This document shows, piece by piece, positions 1 to 10,224 of a stretch of DNA of 64,000 nucleotides. This DNA is from Symbiodinium natans (lineage: Eukaryota > Sar > Dinophyceae > Suessiales > Symbiodiniaceae). The position numbers and the translations under genes were made by a program. The DNA lies in NCBI GenBank assembly GCA_905221605.1, contig CAJNDS010001669.1, forward strand, positions 364,001-428,000, in the 5' to 3' direction. The notes beneath the pieces were generated by a model, which saw only the letters and a program-made list of their open reading frames with translations, had not been told where the DNA came from and made no database searches. Position 1 is the first letter of the stretch. Each line of letters begins with the position of its first letter.

Positions 1-3000
1 ATCCCACCTAGCGAGTCATAACTGAATGGGGATTCCACGGTTTGGCCATGCTTGGTCCTCCTGCCATGCCCTGCCCTGAAACCCCAAGGCCAGAATCTTT
101 AAACCCCTAAGTCCTGAACTCCAGTAAACGCCCTCATCCCGAAACTGAATCCCCTAAACCCTAAACGCTAAACCCTAGACCCTGAACCCCCATAAACCCT
201 AAACCCTAAACCCTAAACCCTAAACCCTAAACCCTAAACCCTAAACCCTGCCGCAGTCGCCTTCTGAAACCCCTCAGAGCAGCTGAGCTCCGAGCATAAG
301 CATCCCAGCCTCTGCATTGGAGAGGGGGGGGGGGGGGGGAGGAGGTTTAGGGTTTAGGGTTTAGGGTTTAGGGTTAGGGTTTAGGGTTTAGGGTTTAGGG
401 TTTAGGGTTTAGGGTTTAGGGTTTAGGGTTTAGGGTTTAGGGTTTAGGGTTTAGGGTTTAGGGGTCTCGGCCAAGGAAGGTCAGAAGTTGATTGGGCTTG
501 AGGTTTAAAGGGCCCAATACCCCTTGATTCAGGAATATCTGCCTTAGATCCCTGTATGGTTTAAGGTATTTGTTTAAAATAGGGGGTTTGGGGCTCTCGG
601 GTTACATACTGGTATCTCAGGTTAGCTTTACCTTTAGGGTAGCAGCAGGCTTACCCTGCACATTTGTGCAAATTTCAGGGACTTGAAACCACAAAGCCAC
701 GCTAGCCCTGATAGATCTACGCTGAATCTACTCAAGCCTGCCCATTCGAATGAATAAAAACCCTAAACCCTGAACCCTTAGAAACTACTGCAACGTAAGC
801 CGCAGAAAAAGAGAAAAGCTGAGAGCCCAACCACAAAGCAGGCCAGGTGGTCCATGCGATTCCGCTGGCGTGTTCCCCTGTCCCGCTGCAGCCGGGTTAG
901 AGTTTAGGGTTCTCCCCTGACATAACCTTGCTTAGGCTTAATTATCCCTAAATAGCCTTAACTATGGGGGGAACCTAGGGGGGGGGGGGGGGGTAATACA
1001 GAGGGGGGTACAAGGGGAACCCATGATTCGGGACTTCAGTATTTAGGGTCTAGGGTGGTCAGGCAAGCACATGACATGACACACTCGAATCCAACAAAAA
1101 CTGCCCCTGACTTCCCTGCAGGTGCTCTGCTCGTCGCTTGCCGTCAACCCTGAAACCCAAACTCCAGACCCAAAAAAAACAAAGCACTAAATGCTATCCC
1201 TGAGCTCTAAGCCCCAAACCCTAAGCTCCAACTCTTTACCTCGCAAACAAAAACGGCAGCGGCTTGATACAAGTTCCGTCTGCCGAAGATGTGGCTGGCA
1301 GTGCTTCTTCTTGCAGCTAGGGGTTTCAACCCTACACCCTAAACCCTAGTCCCGAAACCCTAAACCCTGAACCCTGAACCCTGAACCCTAAACCCTAAAC
1401 CCTAAACCCCAAACCCTAAACCCTAAACCCCTTCAGCCCCAAGACGCCCGAGAGCTGAGACGCAAGCTCGAGCTCCGCGACAAACTGGAGCCCGCTGGCT
1501 GTCCTGACAACCTGACACCGTCGGAAGGTTTAGGGTTTAGGGTTTAGGGTTTAGGGTTTAGGGTTCAGGGACCTTTTCCAAGAGACTTCGCCCGCCTCGA
1601 GAATATCCCCAAGGCCGCCCTGCAAACCCCCCGTACTCGTAAAAGCAAGGCCCCAATCCCCTGCGCTTTTTGTAGCCCAAAACCCAAAACCCTACAACCC
1701 GAAACCCAAAACCCTCAGCCTCGAGCCCAAGGTACCAGGAAGAAATTGACAGCGGTTTAGGGTTTTGGGCCCTGAAAGCAAGCTGATGCAGATTTCTTCC
1801 TGAACAAGATGCTCTGAAACATCAGTGTAAGAGTAATAGTAGAAAGTTGGTGGCAGTATACTATAACAATTCCGTTTAGTGGCACATTGGAAGTAAAGAG
1901 AAGATAACAGTCTACTGGCAAACCTCGTAGTAAAAGGACTGCTAGTTTCCTGTTTACCTTGAAGCTCATGACGTGTTCGGTGCCCCAATAACCCTAAACC
2001 GTGGGGGGTTTAGGGTTTTGGTTTAGATTCCTGCTGCACAGAATCGCGAAGGATTCCCCAGCGAGCTTCAGGAATATTGAAACCCTGAACCTCAAACCCA
2101 AAAATCAAGCAATATTCCTTATAGTGAAGCACACATCATCACCATGTAGGGACCCTTCCAGTCTGTACAATATCAAGAGTCGCTTGGGTCCTTCACGGAT
2201 GGTGTGGGGTTTAGCCTGGTAAGGCCTCTACTTGGAGGCCCTGTTGGCTGGGTAGAACCCTACAATTTAGGGTTTAGGGTTTAGGGTTTAGGGTTTAGGG
2301 TTTAGGGTTTAGGGTTTAGGGTTTAGGGAACCCACCTAACCGACCCTACTTATGCAGTCAAAAAGGGCTCCCAAGGAGGGTTTGGCATCCCGAAATCTCT
2401 GAAACCTTTCTAGGCTTCAGGTTTGAGGATACTCCCCTTTACACAAACAGTCCTTAACAGGGATGATCTATTATGACCCCAAACCCTAAACCCTAAACCC
2501 TAATGTTGGACTGGCTTTAGTGGATGGGACCACTATGATGCGATTTTCCGATCCGCTTATACAGAACCCCCCCCCATTGTTTAGGGTGGTTCACAATTAT
2601 GCGATGTTGTCCCGGCTGGGGTTGAAGGGCGGGGGGCCGGGGAGCCAAAAACAAAAACAAGTTTTGAATAAGAAACTCCGGATTTTTTGGTGTCTAGCCT
2701 GATTTAAATTCCTTGTAAAATTTCATTACGAAACAGGCCCCCAAACAATTTTCCAAGGGAGTAGCCCACGAGCTGCCCTGATTCGCTTTAGCAAGTTGTT
2801 TCGGTGGTCCGCATTAATGCGGAGCCCCGGCGACCGTGGAGCTACAAAGCCTGGAAAGCTTAGACCCTCAAGCTTCAAGGCTTCCCCTCAACCCTCGACC
2901 CCTAGCCGCCCTACCCCCGCCCCCGTCCCAGCCCCATCCCACATTATTAAGGATCCCCGAAAACCCCAAATTTGTTTGGGGGGGGGGGGGGGGGGGGGGG

Positions 3001-3020
3001 GGCCCTGCGCACTAAAGCGA
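1..3020. repeat. Patchwork of telomeric arrays and unique islands
   Basis: CCCTAAA-type arrays at about 182-248 and 1367-1430 and TTTAGGG arrays at 345-463, 1529-1567 and 2268-2330 alternate with 100-300 base unique stretches and G runs (about 324-339, 979-992, 2979-3001). Around 506-604 lies a copy of the element with GGGCCCAATACCCC and GGGGTTTGGGGCTCTC ends. The GC-rich island 1441-1527 is open in several frames on both strands, so I do not assign a strand. No other gene is supported. Confidence 0.6.
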
Positions 3021-3524
3021 GTCCAACATTAAACCCTAACCCTAAACCCCAGGGGAGCTGTTCGTCTATGAGGGAACGTCCCAATTGGAGGAGACTCAAA
3101 CTTGGAATCTGGGGCTTGCGACCATGGTGTCCATCATCTCCGTCATGGCCTTCAGGTCAGGGAAGCCCTGAAACCCTAAACCCTAAACCCTAAACCCTAA
3201 ACCCTAAACCCTAAACCCTAAACCCTAGCCCTAAACCCTAATCCCTAAACCCCAAACCCTAAACCCTAAACCCCAAACCCCAAACCCTAATCTTCAAGGA
3301 CCGGCTCTCCCCTGCCGGATGCAAAGCGGGCAGCGCTGACCGCCCAGGCAATTCCCCAGCAAGGAGCTTCGAACCCGAAACCCCAACCCTAAAATCAACC
3401 CCGAACCCAATAAAGTTCAGGGTTTCTTCCTGTTAGGGTTTAGGGTTTAGGGTTTCTTGCTTTTAGGGTTGAGGGTTCATCGTATGAACATCAAGCTCCC
3501 CAAGCCCCCTCCCCACCCCCCCTG

Positions 3525-3612
3525 AGAATCTGGGAGAAGACTGTCGCGTGCTGGGCGAGGCGCTTTCTTCCAGGCGTCTTTGAGCCGGGCCTTGGCGAGT
3601 TCACGGCATTTT
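3525..3612 (-). CDS. Putative exon, possibly the GH47 continuation
   Basis: The minus-strand island reads KCRELAKARLKDAWKKAPRP then ARDSLLPD. It follows the DSYYEYL exon in gene order, and a basic helical stretch would be acceptable there, but the family match is weak. Confidence 0.3.
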
Positions 3613-4016
3613 CGGGTTTAGGGTTTAGGGTTTAGGGCTACTACTTGGTGGTTCATCTGGGTAGTTATGCGACAAGGGCTAGAATGCTGGGGACTATAGT
3701 TCTAGCCCTATTTAGGGCACTGGGCACTTGGAACCCTCCTTATTACTACCCCCTTTAGCAACAGTCTTGCCACTTCGCCCGGGGTTGGTGCCTAGGGGGG
3801 GTAGTATCCCTAAACCCGACACCCTACCTAAAACCTAAACAGGGGCAGAAAAAATGGGGGGGGGGGGGGGGGGGTAGCAGGGGAACCTCCCAGAGGCTTG
3901 TGAACCCTAAACCCTAAACCCTAAACCCTAAACCCCTAAACCCCTAAACCCCTAAACCCCTAAACCCCTAAACCCCTAAACCCCTAAACCCCTAAACCCC
4001 TAAACCCCGCCGAACA

Positions 4017-4360
4017 CCTGAGGTCCCGGCATCCTTCTTGCCTCCCTGGATCCATTGCTTCAGCAAGTACTCGTAGTAGGAGTCGCCTGAAGCAGGGTAC
4101 ATCAACCCTAAACCCTAAACCCTAAAACCCTAAACCCTAAACCCTCAGTCCTAAACCCTCAACCCTAAACCCTCAACCCTCAACCCTAAATCCTAAACCC
4201 TTTTGAGCACAGACTGAGGAAGCTGCCGGCAACCCTAAACCCTAAACCCTCAACCCCAAACCCTAATCGCAGACGCATCTCAGAGCCGGACCCATGGCAC
4301 CCACAGAGACCTTTGCCCCCACAAAGGCTACGGCCTTGGCCCGGACAGCGCCTATTCTCT
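4017..4360 (-). CDS. GH47 alpha-mannosidase, C-terminal-half exons
   Basis: Two exons are seen. About 4360-4292 ends VGAKVSVGAMG, and about 4100-4017 begins GDSYYEYLLKQWIQGGKK. Joining GCCATGG (GT donor) to the CAG acceptor before GCGACTCC gives AMGDSYYEYL, the GH47 motif written GA-x-x-DSYYEYL. This is precisely the next conserved block after the last GH47 exon at 34.6 kb, so it is either the same gene across a giant intron or a second GH47 copy with its front part unrecognised. Possible further exons follow at 3.6 kb (CRELAKARLKDAWKKA) and 3.3 kb. The gene would continue beyond the window start. Confidence 0.7.
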
Positions 4361-4449
4361 GACACTTAGGGTTTAGGGTTTAGAATTTAGGGTTTAGAAT
4401 TTAGGGTTTAGGATTTAGGGTTTAGGATTTAGGGTTTAGGATTTAGGGT

Positions 4450-4590
4450 TTTGGGCTTCTTCCCCAAGGCGTGCTCTGTTGGGGCTGTAGTAGGAGTGCT
4501 GTGGCTAGAGGGCTCAGAAGGACTTGCCGCGCCTTCGGGGTCTCGGGGTTGAGAATTCTGTCGTGGCTTTAGGTCGGCGTTGTCCCTGAA
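4450..4590 (-). CDS. Possible low-complexity exon
   Basis: Minus-strand NADLKPRQNSQPRDPEGAAS then PSEPSSHSTPTTAPTEHALG is open for about 130 bases and is Ser/Pro/Thr-rich like a linker. It sits just upstream of the GH47 exon at 4.36 kb. It may be coincidental. Confidence 0.2.
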
Positions 4591-4894
4591 CCAAACCCTA
4601 AACTAAACCCTGAACCCTGAACCCTGAACCCTAAACCCTAAACCCTAAACCCTAAACCCTAAACCCTAAACCCTAAACCCTAAACCCCTAAAACCCTAAA
4701 CCCCTAAACCCCTAAACCCCTAAACCCCTAAACCCCTAAACCCCTAAACCCTAAACCCTAAACCCTAACCCCTAAACCCCTAAACCCCTAAACCCCGAAA
4801 CCCTGCATCCCCATGAGCCCATCCCAAGGGCCCGGACTTGCTTCTTCGGAGAAGAAAGATAGATCCTTGCACTGCAGTGGGCGCCCCGACGGCT

Positions 4895-5060
4895 CACCAC
4901 TCTTATATATATATATATATCATTCTTACGATATACATATATGCATATATATATATATATATACATATGTATATATATATAGAAATATACTTATACATAT
5001 ATATATATATATATACAAATATATACACATATTATACACAGTATTCTAATCATATGTGTG
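4895..5060. repeat. AT microsatellite cluster
   Basis: Interrupted TA/CATATA runs at about 4903-5035. Translations across them (Tyr/Ile runs) are artefacts. Confidence 0.9.
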
Positions 5061-5820
5061 TATATCTTCTACACCTTCAGTATCATGGCCCCCTTATAGG
5101 GCACTTCAGTATCCCCTTCTACCTACTATCCACCTAAAACATGCCATGAACAGTTTCCTTTTGAATGCCTCAAGTTTCATGTGCCGTTTCTTAACGGATA
5201 GAGCTCACTCAAGCGTTTCCGACGGCAAAGAACTGTAAGCTTAGCATTAAAAAATATCAGCGCTCGTGTGCCTTAAATGTTCAGCAGGTTGCTTGCGATG
5301 AAGAAGGAAGCGGCTTTGCTCTCAAAAAGAAATAGAGGCGATCTGCAATCAGACATAGACATCCTTAACGTATTCTACTGGACAATGCTGAAAGAGCTTG
5401 CTTCCGGCGCCAAATTGAGCCGCCCTACTCGTCTCTTAGCAAGACACATATGCATGAAGTAGGGTTTTTATTTCTTGTACCCGAAAAGGGACACCAAGGT
5501 ATACACTCACCAATATTAAACAGGAACCTTAAATACACTCACCAAAAACAGTAGTATAAACCCTGCTTCATATCCTGGTTTTGAAGACTGAGAAATTCGT
5601 CCGCGTAAAAAGAGACGCAGACTTGCTTCCCAATAAAACAAGTTGAAAACGGTACAGTGCCCCTTTCTGATACTAGGTCTAGCAAGATGCGGTCTACCAC
5701 AACCAGCCGTATCAAAAACAGGATACACCCACCAATCATCCATGGCACGTCGAGTGACAACTATACCCTGACTTCACGTGGAGACCGTTTTCAAACAACG
5801 AACATTGTTTCGGGCTAAGC
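5060..5820. other. Non-telomeric AT-richer stretch without a supported gene
   Basis: Lower GC than the exons and free of telomere repeats. Plus-strand frames of 60 codons (5056-5238, 5277-5462) and a minus frame of 75 codons (5516-5743) have no recognisable motifs. The phrase TACACTCACCA recurs near 5502, 5533 and 5694. It could be an old unique insertion. Confidence 0.4.
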
Positions 5821-7190
5821 GGAACCCTATAAACCCTCAACCCTAAACCCCTAACACGAACAATGGCATGCACCTTTGGGAAGGTCCCTGAATCAGAGTC
5901 CGGACTCATAGTTCAGAGAACCCCCTCTTGCTTGTAGAGCATTTTCGGCACACTTCTAAGGAACGAAGCGCTAAGGCGCTGGGTTTGGTTGTGGGGTTTG
6001 GGATTTGTAGGGCTTAGGGTTGTGGGTCGTAGCGCTTGGGGTGTAGAAATCCGGACGGCGTCTCTTTCTCGCGAGTTGCCTTTGGAGCGGTCCGCTCAGG
6101 AGTCTGGCTGACGAATGTTCTATTGCACATTTCATTCTACCATACGCCAGTCTGAAAGGGTGAGGGTGAAGCAAAAAAAGCTACCAAAAGCTCACCACTA
6201 CATCGACACTTCTCAGATTGCTGGTTGAGGAGGGCACCCTTCCTGGCATCCTCAAAGCAAGGATCCGCAAGTGACAGGAGGCTTCTACTTGCACCACCCT
6301 TCAACGTCCTTATTCAACGCCGCTGCTGGTGTGCAAACTCCGAAAGCCTTTCTAAACCCTAGGGTTTAGGGTTTAGGGTTTAGGGTTTAGGGTTTAGGGC
6401 ATCTATATGTGGGTAGTGTCCTACATTAGGGTCCCTTCTTGGGTGCCCACCGTTTAACATGGATCCCAAAAAGGGTTTAGGGTTTAGGGTTTCGGGTTTG
6501 GGGTTTGGGGTTCCCTAATTTAGAGAACTACCCATTTAGCTAGGCTAACTGCCCTGAATCATAAGAAGAAACTCCTACTAAAGAGCGCCATGCGAACCCT
6601 TGCGAAACCCTAAAACTCTAAACCCTAAACCCTAAACTCTAAAACTCTAAGCCCTAAACCCTAAACTCTAAAACTCTAAACCCTAAACCCTAAACTCTAA
6701 AACTCTAAACCGTGAGTTCTTGGGGTCTTTTGGTCCCGCATCTGTTGCATTGCTGTGCCTTTCGTTCATGCGAGTCAAGGCCTCGGCACGCAAGGTCCAG
6801 GACTTCGGTTTTCAGCTCCACCCAAGAGCGTTCTAGGGGTAAGGGTTTAGGGATGTTTTTCCCCTTATACTACCCAAAGAGCCCAATACCCCTACTATAA
6901 GGAATACTCCTTAAAGCATACTAAGGATCCCCCATATGGTTTTAAGGAGTATTGCTTAAATAAGGGGGTTGTGGGCTCTCTGGGTACCAGTCCCTTACTA
7001 GGGATTCTATGAGGAAGTACGATATTCCCGATCAAGGACTGTTGGGAGAAGCGGGAAGAATCCCAAGGTTCAGGGTTCAGGGTTCAGGGTTTAGGGTTTA
7101 GGGTTTAGGGTTTAGGGTTTAGGGTTTAGGGTTTAGGGGCGTGTTATTGCTCAGTGTTGAGGGCTTCGGGAGATTTCGGGCTTAGGGTTT
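5820..7190. repeat. Telomeric islands and one inverted-repeat element
   Basis: Includes a TTTAGGG array at 6360-6400, alternating CCCTAAA and CTCTAAAA units at 6600-6710, and TTTAGGG at 7078-7136. No coding island is convincing here. Confidence 0.55.
6871..6986. mobile_element. Inverted-repeat element, CCCAATACCCC family
   Basis: The left end TACCCAAAGAGCCCAATACC is mirrored by GGGTTGTGGGCTCTCTGGGT at the right end. Related copies lie at 506-604, 11357-11471, 41734-41862 and 63048-63340, and the inner part is seen at 11925-12000 and 53008-53095. Confidence 0.65.
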
Positions 7191-7289
7191 AGGGGTTGCG
7201 TCGACATCCCAGGTGGCCTGTCACATCTGCCCTGCTTGAGGTAATCGTTTCGAAGCAATGGAAAATGCAAAGGTCGAAGATGTCAAGAT

Positions 7290-7415
7290 GCCCTAAACCC
7301 TAAACCCTAAACCCTAAACCCTAAACCCTAAACCCTAGACCCTAAACCCTAAACCCTAAACCCTAAACCCTAAACCCTAAACCCTAAACCCTAAACCCTA
7401 AACCCTAAACCCTAC
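7290..7415. repeat. CCCTAAA telomeric array, about 17 units
   Basis: Nearly perfect heptamers on the plus strand from 7294 to 7414, with one CCCTAGA variant. Upstream (7200-7290) is a minus-strand-open island of about 90 bases with no known motif. Confidence 0.95.
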
Positions 7416-7682
7416 GCCGTAAGAACAAAAGGGTTTGCTTTCAGGGGTTTATGAGGGAACCCATGGCCCCCAATGAAAGGGAATCAGGGGCCACTCCGGG
7501 CAAAACTTCCACTCTACATGTTAAGGGGTTTAGGGCTTAGGGCTTACAAGCTCTATGTTTTAATAGTTAAAACATGTAGTGTGCTACATTTGAGTGGGCT
7601 GCCATGGTTTCCTCTGCTAAAAAATTTAGGGTGCTGACAGGTTTGACATCCTCGGTTCCCACTCATTATCGATCATAGGCAT

Positions 7683-7838
7683 ACGGACTACTTACTGTTG
7701 GCTAGTAGGGAATGAGGTACCCTTCCCCCTCTGACCCTTTCAGGGATTATATGCCTACATCCCCCTATGTACCCTTTAAGGGAGTATATATAGGGTACCT
7801 CATTCCCTCATTCCCTACTAACCAACAGTAAGATTCGC
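7683..7838. mobile_element. Inverted-repeat element, AGGGAATGAGGTACCC family
   Basis: GTTGGCTAGTAGGGAATGAG at the left mirrors CTCATTCCCTACTAACCAAC at the right. The same family forms kinase introns at 52531-52756 and 58828-59083, so this free copy may mark an unrecognised intron or an insertion outside genes. Confidence 0.75.
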
Positions 7839-7839
7839 T

Positions 7840-7941
7840 GCGCACGGTGCGGTCCCTCCCTCAGGCGGTCCATCATCACTGCGAGCGCCTGGTGCTGTTT
7901 CTGTGCCCGATGCGCGTCTCGCGCCATGTTGTTCGGCGTAA
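7840..7941 (-). CDS. Putative exon, charged helix
   Basis: Minus-strand NNMARDAHRAQKQHQALAVM then MDRLREGPHRAQR is open and strongly amphipathic, as in a coiled coil. It lies between the AGGGAATGAGG inverted-repeat element and a CCCTAAA run. Unknown gene. Confidence 0.3.
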
Positions 7942-8099
7942 ACCCTAAACCCTAAACCCTGAACCCAATTCCCCAAACCCTAAACCCAAAAAAACAAATT
8001 CTACAAATTTTGGCCGCTGGCTTCTTGGAGGAGGCTACACGAAGACGACCTGGAGATCAGGCATGCGCGTCTGTAGCTACAAACACAATAGGCATCCGG

Positions 8100-8235
8100 G
8101 CACGAAGCTACCGGCCCAAAATGCCTCTGAGCTTGGGATGTTCCCCCTTATATAGTACCCCCCGTTCTAATCCCAACTAAGGACTGTCAGTATAAGGGGG
8201 AACATCCCAACTGCCGACCCAAAACGCTTCTCAGC
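8100..8235. mobile_element. GGGATGTTCCCCC element with flanking duplication
   Basis: The element at 8138-8211 has ends GGGATGTTCCCCCTTATA and TATAAGGGGGAACATCCC. The flanks 8111-8136 and 8213-8238 share CCAAAA, GC, TCT and AGCT in register, an imperfect duplication of about 24 bases. Confidence 0.65.
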
Positions 8236-8704
8236 TCTCGCTCGATGGATGGTGGTGTGCCAAGGTATCCGCAACTGTCAAGGCAAGTTCTTAGCAAAAC
8301 ATCTTGTCCTACGATTTCAGAACCCCTCTCCCCGCCCAACAAAAACAAAAAAACAATCAAAAAACACCCCATATGTACTGCCCTTATAGGGAAGAATATG
8401 TTTTCATATTTTGTTCGTTGGGGGCTTCTTGAGCAAGTCGCAGTGGCAGATGCCACGAAGCTCTATGCAGAATCACGAAACATTGTACCCTAAACCCTAA
8501 ACCCTAAACGGCCCTAAACCTTAAACCCTACTAACCCCTAAACCCTACCAACCCCTAAATCCTACTAACCCCTAAAGTCGGAAACCCCCCCCTCCCCCCC
8601 AGCAGAAGTACAGGCACCAGGCACCCGCAGTCTCTCCGGAAGTCTCGAAATCAGTTGCCAAGGTCTTCTTCCAGCGACAGCAGCCTGAGCTTCTTGACTC
8701 AAGG

Positions 8705-8726
8705 TTTAGGGTTTAGGGTTTAGGGT

Positions 8727-8779
<53 letters not shown>

Positions 8780-8885
8780 GACAACTCCCACACAGCTGCC
8801 AACTCAACCATTGCATGGCTGCTGTCCTGGACCCTAAACCCTAAACCCTAAACCCTAAACCCTAAAACCCTCTCTCTCTCTCTCT
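8705..8885. repeat. TTTAGGG and TTGAGGG variant arrays, then CCCTAAA and CT run
   Basis: 8705-8728 is TTTAGGG, 8729-8779 is about seven TTGAGGG units, 8832-8868 is CCCTAAA, and 8870-8890 is CT. The island at 8590-8700 is unassigned. Confidence 0.9.
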
Positions 8886-8994
8886 CTCTCAGGCGCTCAG
8901 TCAATGTCAGGCCTGGTGGCATCACAGCCAGCACAAAAGAGGCAAAGGTCCGCGACCACTGCGCTTACAGGAATAGCCAGCTCAAGTCGGCAGT

Positions 8995-9110
8995 GGCACT
9001 TTGACCACCGCATACAGAGGCTGCTCTTGCATGGCACTCACTAGCACTTGCCCGTCAGCTACGACGGACCCTGTCGCCATGAGAAGCAGGAACATACTAG
9101 AGCATGAAAA
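8995..9110 (-). CDS. Putative exon with a hydrophobic start
   Basis: Minus-strand MFLLLMATGSVVADGQVLVS then AMQEQPLYAVVKVPLPT and a stop. It could be a last exon or a secreted-peptide-like start. It lies downstream of the AEC-like exons on the same strand. Confidence 0.25.
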
Positions 9111-9348
9111 CACAACCGAAGTATAAACGCACGCGAGGTTGCACACATTCCTGTTCCTGCCGTTGTTCAGTATCCGAGGTGACAGTAAACCCTTAAACCC
9201 TAAAACCCTAAAACCCTAAACCCTAAAACCCTAAAACCCTAAACCCTGTATATCAGTCCGGCACCCCTGGGGTTGAATGAGCTCCGCCAAGGAGCATGCT
9301 GAGCGACGCAACCAGGATTACCTTGTTGTTTTCGGGTCTGGGGTTTGG

Positions 9349-9613
9349 GGTGTGGGGTTGCGCTAAGTTGAGGGTGGCACTTGTGAGAGCCTTCCTTGCA
9401 AAAGACTCCTAAACATTTGCCTCTCTCCAATGTGGTTTAAAAACTATCAGAATCGCCCAAGGCCCCTCAACCCTAAACCCTAAATAAACCCTAAGCCTAA
9501 ACTTGGGGTGTGGGGTTGCGCTAAGTTGAGGGTGGCACTTGTGAGAGCCCTCCTTGCAAAAGATGCCCAAACATTTGCCTCTCTCCAATGTGGTTTAAAA
9601 ATATAAAAATCGC
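9349..9613. repeat. Duplicated 105-base segment flanking a telomeric run
   Basis: 9349-9457 and 9506-9613 are near-identical (from TGGGGTTGCGCTAAGTTGAG to the CAGAATCGCCCAA-like end) with a few substitutions. They are separated by about 48 bases of CCCTAAA-like sequence. This resembles the duplications around telomeric arrays in the kinase gene but is about five times longer. Confidence 0.85.
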
Positions 9614-9717
9614 CCAAAAACCCTAAACCCTAAACCCTAAACCCTAGGCTCAGAGCTTCGATTCTGGCTTCAAGGGCTTCGAGAGCTGCAAGCAGGTGGG
9701 GGTTTGTAAAAAGGTCG

Positions 9718-9900
9718 GGTAGGGTTTAGGGTTTAGGTTTAGGGTTTAGGGTTTAGGGTTTAGGGTTTAGGGTTTAGGGTTTAGGGTTTAGGGTTTAGGG
9801 TTTAGGGTTTAGGGTTTAGGGTTTAGGGTTTGGGGTTTGGGGTTTAGGGTTTAGGGTTAAGGGTTTAGGGTCTTTTAGGGTTTTTAGGGTTGAGGGTTGG
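9718..9900. repeat. TTTAGGG telomeric array, about 20 units
   Basis: Mostly perfect TTTAGGG from 9720, with TTTGGGG and TTAAGGG variants toward 9890. Confidence 0.95.
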
Positions 9901-9997
9901 GATGTTCCCCCTTAAACTCACTGTCCTGAATAGGGATTCTGATAAGGAGTAGTATAATCCCTACTAAGGACTGTTAGTATCAGGGGGAACATCCCAA
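9899..9997. mobile_element. GGGATGTTCCCCC family element
   Basis: Ends GGGATGTTCCCCCTTA and AGGGGGAACATCCC with inner AGGACTGTTAGTAT. A half copy follows at 10069-10123. Confidence 0.75.
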
Positions 9998-10224
9998 ATT
10001 GAGGGCCTTTTGGGGCACATTTCAAGTGAGTCCCAAGCCGAACGAACCCTTCAAATTCACATCTTGAGACGTTCCCCCTTATGCTAGCAGTCCTTGCTAG
10101 GGATTATAGTACCCCCCTTTTGCAATGCCAAAGCCCTGACATACGAGTAGCCGCTGAAACATCGACCCTGTCTGGGTGTTTCTGAAGGCCCTAAACCCTA
10201 AACCCTAAACCCTACTGAGGAGCC

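Larger units (their letters stand above)
3020..4800. repeat. Telomeric arrays around the GH47 C-terminal exons
   Basis: CCCTAAA arrays lie at 3173-3290, 4109-4150 and 4615-4790; an 8-base CCCCTAAA variant fills 3930-4008; TTTAGGG with TTTAGAA and TTTAGGA variants lies at 4367-4455. The island 3075-3170 reads GFPDLKAMTEMMDTMVASPR on the minus strand and could be another exon. Confidence 0.6.

Noticed and set aside
1-470. Window start as a telomere
   Set aside because: Arrays at 182-463 are short, change orientation, and are followed by the same mixed sequence as the rest; there is no long terminal array.
3920-4010. CRISPR-like regular repeats (8-base units)
   Set aside because: Simple tandem telomere variants without spacers; the genome is eukaryotic.
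4772-5137. Tyr/Ile-rich frames of 64-99 codons
   Set aside because: They are translations of TA microsatellites, not genes.
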